Of a DNA stretch of 13,421 nt, positions 1 through 6,926 are shown piece by piece; within the stretch, counting starts at the first letter, position 1; every line of letters begins with the position of its first letter. Below the pieces are notes generated by a model. The model saw only the letters and a list, made by a program, of their open reading frames with translations. It was not told the DNA's origin and did not search any database. The DNA comes from Bacteroidales bacterium UBA3663 (GTDB lineage Bacteria; Bacteroidota; Bacteroidia; Bacteroidales; UBA3663), in the NCBI GenBank assembly GCA_002373755.1, contig DFJU01000007.1, positions 796 to 14,216 of the forward strand, in the 5' to 3' direction. The translations under genes were made by a program, and so were the position numbers.

Positions 1-1586
1 GCCATCGTGCCGTAGGTGATGATGTGCGACACGCGGTCGGCTCCGTACTTGTTCTGCACCCACTCGATGACTCGCGGACGACCGTCATCGTCGAAGTCGG
101 TATCGATATCAGGCAGAGAGATACGGTCGGGGTTCAGGAAACGTTCGAACAGCAGGTCGTACTTGATAGGGTCAATCTTGGTGATTCCCAAGCAATAAGC
201 AACCGCCGAACCGGCAGCCGAACCACGACCAGGGCCTACCGAAACGCCCAATTCCTCACGACAGGCACGGATGAAGTCGGACACGATCAAGAAGTAACCC
301 GGAAAGCCCATCGTCTTCATGATGTGCAGCTCGAACTTGATGCGCTCCCACACGTCGGGGCGCAGGGCGGCGATGATTTCGTCGTCGGTCATCTCTTGGG
401 CCATCGGGTCGCCCTCGTAGCCGTATTCGGGAATGAGGTAGTGCTGGTCGCGCGCGCCGCGTAGCGTGAGGTGACGCAAGTAGTCTGCCTCGAACTTGAT
501 GCGCACCACCTTGTTCAGGTCGCCGCCGCCCAGTTTCTTGAACTTCTTTTCAGCCTCCTCCTCGCTCAACACGACGTTGCCGTTCTCGTCGCGCGTCATC
601 TCGTCGAAGAGCATTTCGCGGGTGAACCTTTGCCGATATTCCTCCTCAAGGCCGAACGATGCCGGAATCTCGAAGTTCGGCATGATCGGGTCGTTCTCGA
701 TGTTGTAATATTCGTCGCACTTATCGACAATTTCTATCGTATTGCGCAGAGCCTCAGGCACATCGGCGAAAAGTTCGTTCATCTCGGCCGTCGTCTTGAA
801 CCACTCCTGCTTGGTGTAGCGCATTCGGTTCGGGTCGTCCAAATCCTTGCCCGTATTCAAGCAGATCAGGTGGTCATGGGCATCGCCGTTCTCCTCGTCC
901 ACGAAGTGTACGTCGTTGGAGCAGATGAGCTTGACGCCGTGCTTCTTCGACATCTCGATGAGGAACTCGTTGTACGGTTTCTGCTTCTCGTAGCACTCTG
1001 GATTGTAGAGCGGATCCTTCGAGATGTGGCGCTGGAGTTCCAGATAGTAGTCGTCGCCGAACAGGTTCTTATGCCACAGGATAGCCATCTCGGCAGCTGC
1101 AATGTCGCCCGACTCGAACTTCTTGGCCACCTCGCCACCGATGCACGCCGAACAGCAGATCAGGTTCTCGTGGTATTTTTCAAGCACGTTGTGGTCGATA
1201 CGCGGACGCATGTAGTAGCCATCGACCCAGCCGATCGACACCGCCTTGATAAGGTTCTGGTAGCCGGCCTTGTTCTTGGCCAACAGGATAAGGTGCCAAC
1301 CCGAGCTGTCCTGCTTGCCCTCCTTCTTGTCCAACGAGCGACGCGCCACATAGACCTCGCATCCGAAAATCGGCTTGATGGGCGGCAGTCCGGCCTCCTT
1401 GCGCTTCTTGTTGTTGCCCTTGGCGATGTCGAAGAACTCCTTGATTCCGAACATGTTGCCGTGGTCGGTGATGGCGAATCCCGGCATATTGTCGTTCGCA
1501 GCCTTGTCCCAGAGCCGCGCAATCTTGCACTGCCCGTCGAGCAGCGAATATTCAGTGTGAACGTGAAGGTGTGCAAAAGGTTCCAT
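1..1586 (-). CDS. dnaE: DNA polymerase III subunit alpha, N-terminal part (cut by the window edge)
   Basis: Replicative DNA polymerase catalytic subunit; 528 codons are visible and the rest lies beyond position 1. The ATG at 1586-1584 is chosen because the PHP motif HLHVHTEYSLLDG follows at once (residues 6-18). Further PHP signatures are TDHGNMFG (40-47), GCEVYV (75-80) and SNDVHFV (223-229). The polymerase core begins with GPGRGSAAGS (451-460), and LPDIDTDF (491-498) carries two of the three palm aspartates (D495, D497). The third should lie in the missing part. The stretch before GPGRGS is roughly 90 residues longer than in E. coli DnaE, as I recall is typical of Bacteroidetes. The nine metal-ligand positions of proofreading-active PHP domains all look filled (H8, H10, D17, H42, E77, H98, C148, D225, H227). 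The gene seems to be transcribed from its own promoter at 1768-1761, with a leader of about 170 nt containing an inverted repeat. Confidence 0.97.
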   Translation of the reverse strand, partial: MEPFAHLHVHTEYSLLDGQCKIARLWDKAANDNMPGFAITDHGNMFGIKEFFDIAKGNNKKRKEAGLPPIKPIFGCEVYVARRSLDKKEGKQDSSGWHLILLAKNKAGYQNLIKAVSIGWVDGYYMRPRIDHNVLEKYHENLICCSACIGGEVAKKFESGDIAAAEMAILWHKNLFGDDYYLELQRHISKDPLYNPECYEKQKPYNEFLIEMSKKHGVKLICSNDVHFVDEENGDAHDHLICLNTGKDLDDPNRMRYTKQEWFKTTAEMNELFADVPEALRNTIEIVDKCDEYYNIENDPIMPNFEIPASFGLEEEYRQRFTREMLFDEMTRDENGNVVLSEEEAEKKFKKLGGGDLNKVVRIKFEADYLRHLTLRGARDQHYLIPEYGYEGDPMAQEMTDDEIIAALRPDVWERIKFELHIMKTMGFPGYFLIVSDFIRACREELGVSVGPGRGSAAGSAVAYCLGITKIDPIKYDLLFERFLNPDRISLPDIDTDFDDDGRPRVIEWVQNKYGADRVSHIITYGTM

Positions 1587-1657
1587 TATCTGTGCTGTTG
1601 TTCAATTTTACTTTCCTGTGAGTGTTTTTACGTGCGATGATGCGGCTCCGATGCCCT

Positions 1658-1713
1658 GCTACGCGGATTTTTCGTGGAATGTCGGCCATCAACGCCGAAA
1701 AAAATCGCGTAGC
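1658..1713. repeat. Inverted pair of the GCTACGCG-type repeat in the dnaE leader
   Basis: GCTACGCGGATTTTTCG at 1658-1674 faces CGAAAAAAATCGCGTAGC at 1696-1713. The arms pair over about 16-17 bp with a small slip, leaving a spacer of about 21 nt. If dnaE is transcribed from 1768-1761, the pair lies in the untranslated leader and could fold as an RNA hairpin. It could equally be two DNA sites in opposite orientation, since the same word occurs singly in other spacers here. No clean U-tract follows it in the dnaE direction, so it is not a classical terminator. Confidence 0.7.
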
Positions 1714-1760
1714 AAAACCGATTCTGTCCGGCCGTTGTTCCTCCGAGCACGAAGTGGCTG

Positions 1761-1768
1761 CAAAGGTA
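1761..1768 (-). promoter_or_regulatory. Probable -7 box of the dnaE promoter
   Basis: The minus strand reads TACCTTTG at 1768-1761, a full match to the Bacteroidetes -7 consensus TAnnTTTG. No good -33 TTTG box sits about 20 nt upstream; that stretch is inside the terminator stem at 1778-1806. The predicted transcript start is near 1754. Confidence 0.5.
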
Positions 1769-1806
1769 CAAAAAATTCCCGAATTTTACGTGACATAAAA
1801 TCCGGG
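1769..1806 (-). terminator. Rho-independent terminator after the GNAT gene
   Basis: On the minus strand CCCGGATTTTA (1806-1796) pairs with TAAAATTCGGG (1788-1778) over 11 bp with one G-U pair and a 7-nt loop, followed by AATTTTTTG. It lies 35 bp past the GNAT stop codon and would end the GH2-GNAT transcript. Its T-tract abuts the dnaE -7 box. Confidence 0.75.
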
Positions 1807-1811
1807 TGTTG

Positions 1812-1826
1812 AAAAAATTCGCGTAG
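1812..1826 (-). repeat. Copy of the dispersed CTACGCGRATTTT repeat
   Basis: The minus strand reads CTACGCGAATTTTTT (1826-1812). The copy lies between the GNAT stop codon and the terminator and matches the copies at 1658, 1713, 6841, 6891, 9590 and 9961. Confidence 0.55.
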
Positions 1827-1840
1827 TGGACCGGCAATCG

Positions 1841-2305
1841 TCAGAATACGATTTCCATTGTCGTCTTCTGCACCTTCATTCCCATGTTGCGATAGAACGA
1901 CAAGGCGGCATCGTTGCCCTCCCAAACATTCAACGTAACATTATGGCAACCAATCGTTTGTGCATAATTTCGCACGTATTCGAACAACGATTTGCCGATG
2001 TGTCGGCCGCGCGCTGTTTCGTCAACGCAGATGTCGTCGATGTAGAGCGTCCGGTTGTCGCACAGCAGCAGGTCGCCGCGCACCTCGCTGACCTGGCAAA
2101 AGGCATAGCCCAACACGCCGTCGCCCTCGTCGAACACGAACACCGGCCGGCTTTCGTCGTCGAACAATGCTTCAAGCTCCTGCGCGTCATATTTTGTGGT
2201 GTGCGGCTTGAAAAGGTCGGGGCGAATCGCGTAGTGCACCATGTTGACCTGATGCAGCAGCGCAAGGATTCGATTGATATCCGATTTTTCAGCTTTTCGT
2301 ATCAT
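1841..2305 (-). CDS. GNAT-family N-acetyltransferase
   Basis: A cytoplasmic acetyltransferase of 154 residues that would move an acetyl group from acetyl-CoA to an amine; the acceptor cannot be read from sequence. The N-terminus MIRKAEKSDI is a typical GNAT start. Motif A is visible as VDETARGRHIGKSLFEYV (residues 94-111), with the acetyl-CoA-binding R/Q-x-x-G-x-G/A pattern at R99-K105. Motif B, NVWEGNDAALSFYRNMGM (126-143), carries the usual tyrosine (Y138). I chose the ATG at 2305-2303; a TTG three codons upstream is possible but less natural. The gene begins 33 nt after the GH2 stop codon with no obvious promoter between, so the two are probably co-transcribed, although a functional link is not evident. 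A terminator follows the stop. Confidence 0.9.
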   Translation of the reverse strand: MIRKAEKSDINRILALLHQVNMVHYAIRPDLFKPHTTKYDAQELEALFDDESRPVFVFDEGDGVLGYAFCQVSEVRGDLLLCDNRTLYIDDICVDETARGRHIGKSLFEYVRNYAQTIGCHNVTLNVWEGNDAALSFYRNMGMKVQKTTMEIVF

Positions 2306-2338
2306 ATTCAGCAATTTACGTTCAATGAGACAATCTCG

Positions 2339-5182
2339 TCACTCCACCGTCAGATAGTCGAATTCGAGCGGCACGTCGGTCTTGAGCACGAGCGTGTAGC
2401 TGCCGGCGTTGATCATGCTGCCTGTCGTGGTGCTGACCGGTTTCCATTTGGCCGGCGTGACGGGGAAGGCCAATGTGCCTTGCGCGATGATGCGGTTGTC
2501 CGCATTGCTGCGCAGTTCCCACCGCGAACCGACCGCGTCGCCCGTCACGTTCTTGTAGCGGAACCGCAGGATGTATTCGTGCGCCAATCCGGTCGAGAAG
2601 CCGAACCGCACAGTGCCATCGGCCGCAACCTCAGCCTGCGCCTTGGTCTCCTGATTCTGGTTGGCGTCGTAGGTCGGGAAATAGCCCTTCGGGGTGACGG
2701 CCAATGTCATCGTGTCGAGCGCGGCCCACGTCAACCCTGCGCTGTAGGGATAGCCCTTCTCTTGGCCGATGGCAGGCAACGACATACCCTCAGCCACGGC
2801 CGACGGCGTCGAAATGGCGATGGCGCACACGACGGCCTGTCCGCACTCGACCCTCGGGAAACTGATTTCCAGATAGTCGCGGTCGCCGCTCGATGCGTTC
2901 AACGTGGTGCGCACCAATCGGTTACGGCCTTGGCTGACGGCCGCTACGTCGATATTCTTGGCCAATGTCACTCCGTTGACCGCGATGTCGAAAAGGCGCG
3001 CATCGGTCATGGCCAACCACGGTTCGATGGCGTAGATTTCGACGTTATACGGCCGCTGCGGCTCGACCGGGAAGCGGAATTTCAGTTCGTGACGGCCCCA
3101 ACGGAAAGTGCGCGCGATGGCTTGGTCGGCCGATGGCATGAGCCGCGGCAATCCGGTCGGGAAGGCGACGCTGACAGGGCCGTCGGCCACTCCCTGCGAA
3201 GCGAGGACGGGACAGAGGCTGTCGGCCGCAAACGACTCACGCTGCGCCCACGAATGAGAGAAACGGGTGTCGTCGCCCATCCAGAGCTGCCCCCACGAGT
3301 CGGTCACGCTGTCGCCGCCGCAGTTGTAGCGGTAGAGGTAGGTCATGTCGGGAATGCCGCGTAAAAGCAGCGCAGAGCTATCATTTTCAACGGTTTGGCC
3401 GATGCTGTCGCGTAGCAGGGTGCGGGCGAATGCGGTCGGCTGCCCCCAGTTGGTGAACAGACCTTTGTAGTTGAACGGGCCGACCTTGTCGATGAGGCGT
3501 AGGGCCTCGTCGGGCTGGTAGCGGCCGGGATTATCGTGCGAATACATCAGCCAAAGATATTGGCCGCAGACACTGTCGCGCACCGACCACGCCTGCAACA
3601 TCTTGCTCTTGAGCAGCATCGCGAACTTCTCTTCGCTGTGCGGTGCCTTCGGGTTGAACACGGTCAATGTGTCATGCAGGCCGATGGTTCTCCACGCGCC
3701 ATATTCGCCGTTCAGCAGCTGGTTGTCCTGCTTCAGCTCGGCCGCGTAGTTCTCGAGCTTGCCGCCATAGGTGCCGCTCCAGTTCTGCACGACGTTCCAG
3801 TCGGTGCCCGTGCCGCCGTTGCAGGTGGTCACAAGTCGGCCGCTGTTCGGGTCAAGCTCCTTGATGATGGCCGTACACTCCGCTGCAAAATCGGTCGGCA
3901 GGGTCGATTCATTTTGCAGTCCCCACAGCACGACCGACGGCTCGTTGCGGCGCTCCTTGACCCACTGTCGCAGCAAGGTCTTGAAGTTCTCGCGGAAGGC
4001 CGGCGTGTCGTACCAGATATGCGCCGAAAATTGCGCCCAGCAGACGATTCCCAACCTGTTCCAGTTGCGTTGATAGCGCAGGTTGTGCGGCTGATGTGCA
4101 TCGCGGAAAGCATTGTAGCCCAACGTCTTGACCAAGATGCAGCGGTGGTCGATTTCCTTTTCGGCCAATGCATGACTATGCCCGAACGCGTGTTCGTATT
4201 CGCAGATGCCGTTCAGGAATACAGGCTTGCCATCAATCTTGAACTGCCGCCCCCACTCGATGTTGCGGAAGCCGTATTCGGTGGTCAGTTCGTCGCACAC
4301 GCGGCGCTCGCCCAACTCGACGTCGTAGCACGAAAGCCGCGTCCGCACCTGATAGAGCACCGGATTCTTCGGCGACCAATGCACCACGGCCGTGTCAATC
4401 GGGATGGCCTGACGGACGATGCCGCTGCGGCCGCGCTTAACGTCGATCTTCTGGCTCTGACGGGCGACGATATTTCCGCCCGCGAAGGTGGCCAATGTCG
4501 TTTCCAGTTGCAGCCGATGCGCACCCGGCTCGGCCAGATTCTCGACCTCGGTCTCGACAAAAAGGGTGTCGCACGCCGAATTGTTGCGCACATACACGCC
4601 GAACGGCTGCACGTGCAGGCCAGACAGCTCCTCGATGCTCACACCACGGAACAGACCCAACGGCGCACTGCCCTCGCTGAAGCCCCACTCGCTGCTGCAT
4701 CCGCCGCAGACCCACGGCATGTCGGTGATGCGCGACGGATGGTGGCAGATGATACGCAGATGATGTTCCTGCGTGAACGACAACGCCTTGGGCAGCGGCA
4801 GGGTGGTCACTACGCGACCTGCCGGACGTCGCTGGCAGAGTGTGTCGCCGTCGAGCACCACAGTCACGTAGCTGCCGGCGCCCTCGATGCGCAGCCGATG
4901 ATAGACGTCGTAGGGACAATGCGGCGGCATGATGCGGAATGCGATGTCGTAGGTCGCCGTGCCGTGCAGGTTGCCGTGCAGACGCTGCCTTGCGCCGTAG
5001 TAGTCGTCGAAATTATGCGGCAGACTGACATCATCGGCCACAATGCGACTGCCATAGCGCGCCGTATCTTCCGGCACACAAACGGCACGCCATCCACTTT
5101 CGAGCGAATAGACGCGACGTACTTCATCGGCCCGAAGACCAAGGCTTGTCATTGCAAGCAAGAAAATCAATATCTTTCTCAT
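2339..5182 (-). CDS. Secreted glycoside hydrolase family 2 (beta-galactosidase/beta-glucuronidase-like)
   Basis: A glycoside hydrolase of 947 residues, predicted to be exported and to cleave beta-linked sugars. The ATG at 5182-5180 is chosen because it opens a signal peptide, MRKILIFLLAMTSLGLRA, cut before DEV; an in-frame ATG 11 codons upstream would spoil it. The order is a jelly-roll sugar-binding domain (about 20-200), an immunoglobulin-like domain (about 200-300), a TIM barrel (about 300-590), and C-terminal beta-rich domains ending in DYLTVE, probably malectin- or CBM-like. The acid/base glutamate is E425 in LWGLQNES and the nucleophile is E493 in NGEYGAW, both in the expected GH2 context. 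The barrel segment after RDAH departs from the standard beta-galactosidase pattern, so the substrate is open (galactoside, glucuronide or mannoside). The neighbouring esterase suggests a decorated plant or host glycan. The GGCCRATG word occurs about 12 times inside this gene. Confidence 0.93.
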   Translation of the reverse strand: MRKILIFLLAMTSLGLRADEVRRVYSLESGWRAVCVPEDTARYGSRIVADDVSLPHNFDDYYGARQRLHGNLHGTATYDIAFRIMPPHCPYDVYHRLRIEGAGSYVTVVLDGDTLCQRRPAGRVVTTLPLPKALSFTQEHHLRIICHHPSRITDMPWVCGGCSSEWGFSEGSAPLGLFRGVSIEELSGLHVQPFGVYVRNNSACDTLFVETEVENLAEPGAHRLQLETTLATFAGGNIVARQSQKIDVKRGRSGIVRQAIPIDTAVVHWSPKNPVLYQVRTRLSCYDVELGERRVCDELTTEYGFRNIEWGRQFKIDGKPVFLNGICEYEHAFGHSHALAEKEIDHRCILVKTLGYNAFRDAHQPHNLRYQRNWNRLGIVCWAQFSAHIWYDTPAFRENFKTLLRQWVKERRNEPSVVLWGLQNESTLPTDFAAECTAIIKELDPNSGRLVTTCNGGTGTDWNVVQNWSGTYGGKLENYAAELKQDNQLLNGEYGAWRTIGLHDTLTVFNPKAPHSEEKFAMLLKSKMLQAWSVRDSVCGQYLWLMYSHDNPGRYQPDEALRLIDKVGPFNYKGLFTNWGQPTAFARTLLRDSIGQTVENDSSALLLRGIPDMTYLYRYNCGGDSVTDSWGQLWMGDDTRFSHSWAQRESFAADSLCPVLASQGVADGPVSVAFPTGLPRLMPSADQAIARTFRWGRHELKFRFPVEPQRPYNVEIYAIEPWLAMTDARLFDIAVNGVTLAKNIDVAAVSQGRNRLVRTTLNASSGDRDYLEISFPRVECGQAVVCAIAISTPSAVAEGMSLPAIGQEKGYPYSAGLTWAALDTMTLAVTPKGYFPTYDANQNQETKAQAEVAADGTVRFGFSTGLAHEYILRFRYKNVTGDAVGSRWELRSNADNRIIAQGTLAFPVTPAKWKPVSTTTGSMINAGSYTLVLKTDVPLEFDYLTVE

Positions 5183-5212
5183 TTTCAGCAAAATATAAGC
5201 TATCCGATGGGG

Positions 5213-5248
5213 CAAAGATTGGACAAAAAGCCTTGAAAAGGAGCAAAA
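5213..5248 (-). promoter_or_regulatory. Possible promoter of the GH2 gene
   Basis: On the minus strand TTTTG (5248-5244) is followed after 23 nt by AATCTTTG (5220-5213), one mismatch from the Bacteroidetes -7 consensus TAnnTTTG. It lies about 30 nt before the GH2 start codon. The 177-bp gap after the esterase makes a separate promoter plausible, but read-through from the esterase is not excluded. Confidence 0.4.
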
Positions 5249-5290
5249 GCGATTGCGGTGGCCGACGGGAGTCTTTGAGACCGATTCTGT

Positions 5291-5345
5291 CGTCCCTTTT
5301 ACTCCCTTTTTACTCCTTTTTTCAGCCCTTCCCTACTTTTTATTG
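5291..5345. repeat. Polypyrimidine/polypurine tract with short tandem repeats
   Basis: The plus strand shows near-repeats of CCCTTTTACT with 10-11 nt spacing (5294-5321), followed by more C/T-rich sequence. Read in the direction of the GH2 gene this is a purine-rich run of GGGAGTAAAA units. It lies between the esterase stop codon and the GH2 promoter candidate. It is too far from the start codon to act as a ribosome binding site. Confidence 0.5.
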
Positions 5346-5359
5346 GGGTCGTTCCTCCT

Positions 5360-6703
5360 TTACTTCTTATTCTTCAACAGGAATCGCATCTGGCGGTAGC
5401 GCGTCTCGGTGCTGATCCAATGCTCGTTGATGGGCGTGATGTAGCACTCCTTCGGGCAGGTCAGCGTGTTCCAGACCGCGTAGCTCGTCGTCGGGGGACA
5501 GACATTGTCGTTGTAGCCCCACGTCACGAAGGTCGGACACTTCACCAGACGGGCGAAATTCACTGCGTCGTAGTATTGCAGCGTGCGAATCACATCGGCC
5601 GTCAACTTCACGTCCTGGTACTTGTTCTGGAAGTGCGGATAGCCGCCCGTGCGACCCTTCTCGGCGTATGCAGCCATGTCGCTGATGGCCGGATGGGCTA
5701 TGGCCAATGCCGTTACGCGCGGATCCAATGCCGCCAAGACGAGGCCGAGGCCGCCGCCCTGGCTGTTGCCCTGCACGAAGACGTTCATGCCGTCCCATTC
5801 AGGTCGCGTAGTGAGGTAATCGACGGCGCGCACAAGCGAGGCATAAACCTTCTGCATGTAGTATGTGTCGCGGTCGCTGATGCCGTTCGAGAGGTAGCCG
5901 GCAGCGAAATGGTCGCCGAATGCGCGTGTGATGTCGCCGTAGGTCGCGGCCGACAGGCTGGGGTCGATGCCGTGAATCTCCATCTCGAAGCGCATACATT
6001 GGCCGTCGGTCGCGTAGAACTGCGTCTTCGACGGTGTCATCGGCTTCACGCCGGCACCCGGAGGCGACACGACGATGGGATATTTGCCCTTGCCGCCCTT
6101 CGGAACCGACAGGTAGCCATAGACGTAGGCGCGCGTCTCACGCCGCCATGTGCGGATCTTGACCAGATAGCAATCGACCTTGTCCGAACTGAATTCAGGC
6201 GCATCGGCCACGGCCACCTCCATCGGCAGCTGCTTCTGGCGTTCGAGCACGCCGTCCCAGAACTCGCAGAAGTCGCTCGGCATCTGGGTGTAGGGCTGGA
6301 TTTCATTGGCCGAAAAACCGACCTTGATGTGGTTCTTGAACGATTTTCCCTCCACGTCGCACGCCATGCGGCAGTCGCGGAAACTCGGTTTCTTGGCCGA
6401 TGCCATTCGGATCACGGCACAGCCCTTGGCGTCGGTCACAACCTTGCCCTGGGTCTCGTCGGCGAGTTCGTCCTGGCCGATGGCATAGCTCACCTCAACG
6501 CCCGGCAGCGGTTGTCCGTGCCAAAGCAGCTGGAGGTTGACGGTCGCCTTTTCGCCCACCTTGTAGAGCCAGTCGGCGTGGTCGGGCACAGCAATCCACT
6601 GAAGGTCACTCTGAGAGAAGAAGTTCTGGGCAAACGTCGCACGGGGCAACAATCCCAAAACGATGCACGTGAGCAGTACGCACAAAAATTTCACTTTTTT
6701 CAT
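5360..6703 (-). CDS. Secreted acetylxylan esterase-like alpha/beta hydrolase (CE7, AXE1 family)
   Basis: An esterase of 447 residues, predicted to remove acetyl groups from a polysaccharide or oligosaccharide outside the cytoplasm. The N-terminus MKKVKFLCVLLTCIVLGLLP...TFA is a signal peptide cut before QNF (after residue 25). A beta-rich N-terminal domain (about 30-135) precedes the AXE1 hydrolase domain (about 140-447). The nucleophile is S314 in GNSQGG, the acid is probably D399 in GYNDNVCPP, and the histidine is H428 in NEHW. The RGQG motif of classic CE7 enzymes is not recognisable; EIHGID (242-247) stands near that place, so substrate range may differ from bacterial cephalosporin-C deacetylases. 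The GH2 gene follows 177 bp downstream on the same strand, suggesting joint work on one glycan. A -7 promoter box lies at 6764-6757. Confidence 0.9.
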   Translation of the reverse strand: MKKVKFLCVLLTCIVLGLLPRATFAQNFFSQSDLQWIAVPDHADWLYKVGEKATVNLQLLWHGQPLPGVEVSYAIGQDELADETQGKVVTDAKGCAVIRMASAKKPSFRDCRMACDVEGKSFKNHIKVGFSANEIQPYTQMPSDFCEFWDGVLERQKQLPMEVAVADAPEFSSDKVDCYLVKIRTWRRETRAYVYGYLSVPKGGKGKYPIVVSPPGAGVKPMTPSKTQFYATDGQCMRFEMEIHGIDPSLSAATYGDITRAFGDHFAAGYLSNGISDRDTYYMQKVYASLVRAVDYLTTRPEWDGMNVFVQGNSQGGGLGLVLAALDPRVTALAIAHPAISDMAAYAEKGRTGGYPHFQNKYQDVKLTADVIRTLQYYDAVNFARLVKCPTFVTWGYNDNVCPPTTSYAVWNTLTCPKECYITPINEHWISTETRYRQMRFLLKNKK

Positions 6704-6756
6704 TCGATGAGAATTTTGGATAAAAAATTAGGTTAGATAGTTTGGAAAATCGGCTG

Positions 6757-6764
6757 CAAATCTA
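6757..6764 (-). promoter_or_regulatory. Probable -7 box for the esterase gene
   Basis: The minus strand reads TAGATTTG at 6764-6757, a full match to TAnnTTTG, 53 nt before the esterase ATG. The upstream -33 box is poor: the nearest TTGTG lies about 25 nt away. Confidence 0.5.
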
Positions 6765-6840
6765 CAAATTTTTCGCGAAATGATGCACACAAGCGGCATT
6801 TTTCGGGTCGCGGCCGATGCGAAGCGACACAAAGCCCTCC

Positions 6841-6899
6841 GCTACGCGGTTTTGCACGATTTCGGGCGTTTTTTCCTACCTTTGCGCCGCGCTACGCGA
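6841..6899. repeat. Two direct GCTACGCGR copies flanking the DUF4421 promoter
   Basis: GCTACGCGG at 6841-6849 runs into the -33 TTTG, and GCTACGCGA at 6891-6899 sits at the expected transcript start. The copies are exactly 50 bp apart in the same orientation. This resembles a paired operator more than chance, but no regulator is identified. Confidence 0.5.
6851..6884 (+). promoter_or_regulatory. Promoter of the DUF4421 gene
   Basis: TTTG (6851-6854) and TACCTTTG (6877-6884) are separated by 22 nt, close to the Bacteroidetes -33/-7 arrangement. The predicted transcript start near 6891 gives a short leader before the ATG at 6927, which supports that start over an in-frame ATG at 6780 that lies upstream of the promoter. 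Confidence 0.7.
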
Positions 6900-6926
6900 A
6901 TTTCATCGCACGCAGCAACCAATAAG

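Noticed and set aside
471..1640. Long open frame on the plus strand opposite dnaE (389 codons).
   Set aside because: It is the complement of a clear DnaE reading frame in GC-rich DNA, shows no domain, and has no promoter.
1826..3364. Open frame of 512 codons on the plus strand.
   Set aside because: It runs across the GNAT gene, its spacer and the GH2 gene on the opposite strand, and is rich in Arg, Val, His and Asp as expected of antisense frames.
3536..5236. Open frame of 566 codons on the plus strand.
   Set aside because: It is antisense to the GH2 gene, whose catalytic motifs and signal peptide are intact.
1716..5292. Shared ACCGATTCTGTC in two spacers.
   Set aside because: Matches of 12 bases are expected several times by chance in a window of this size.
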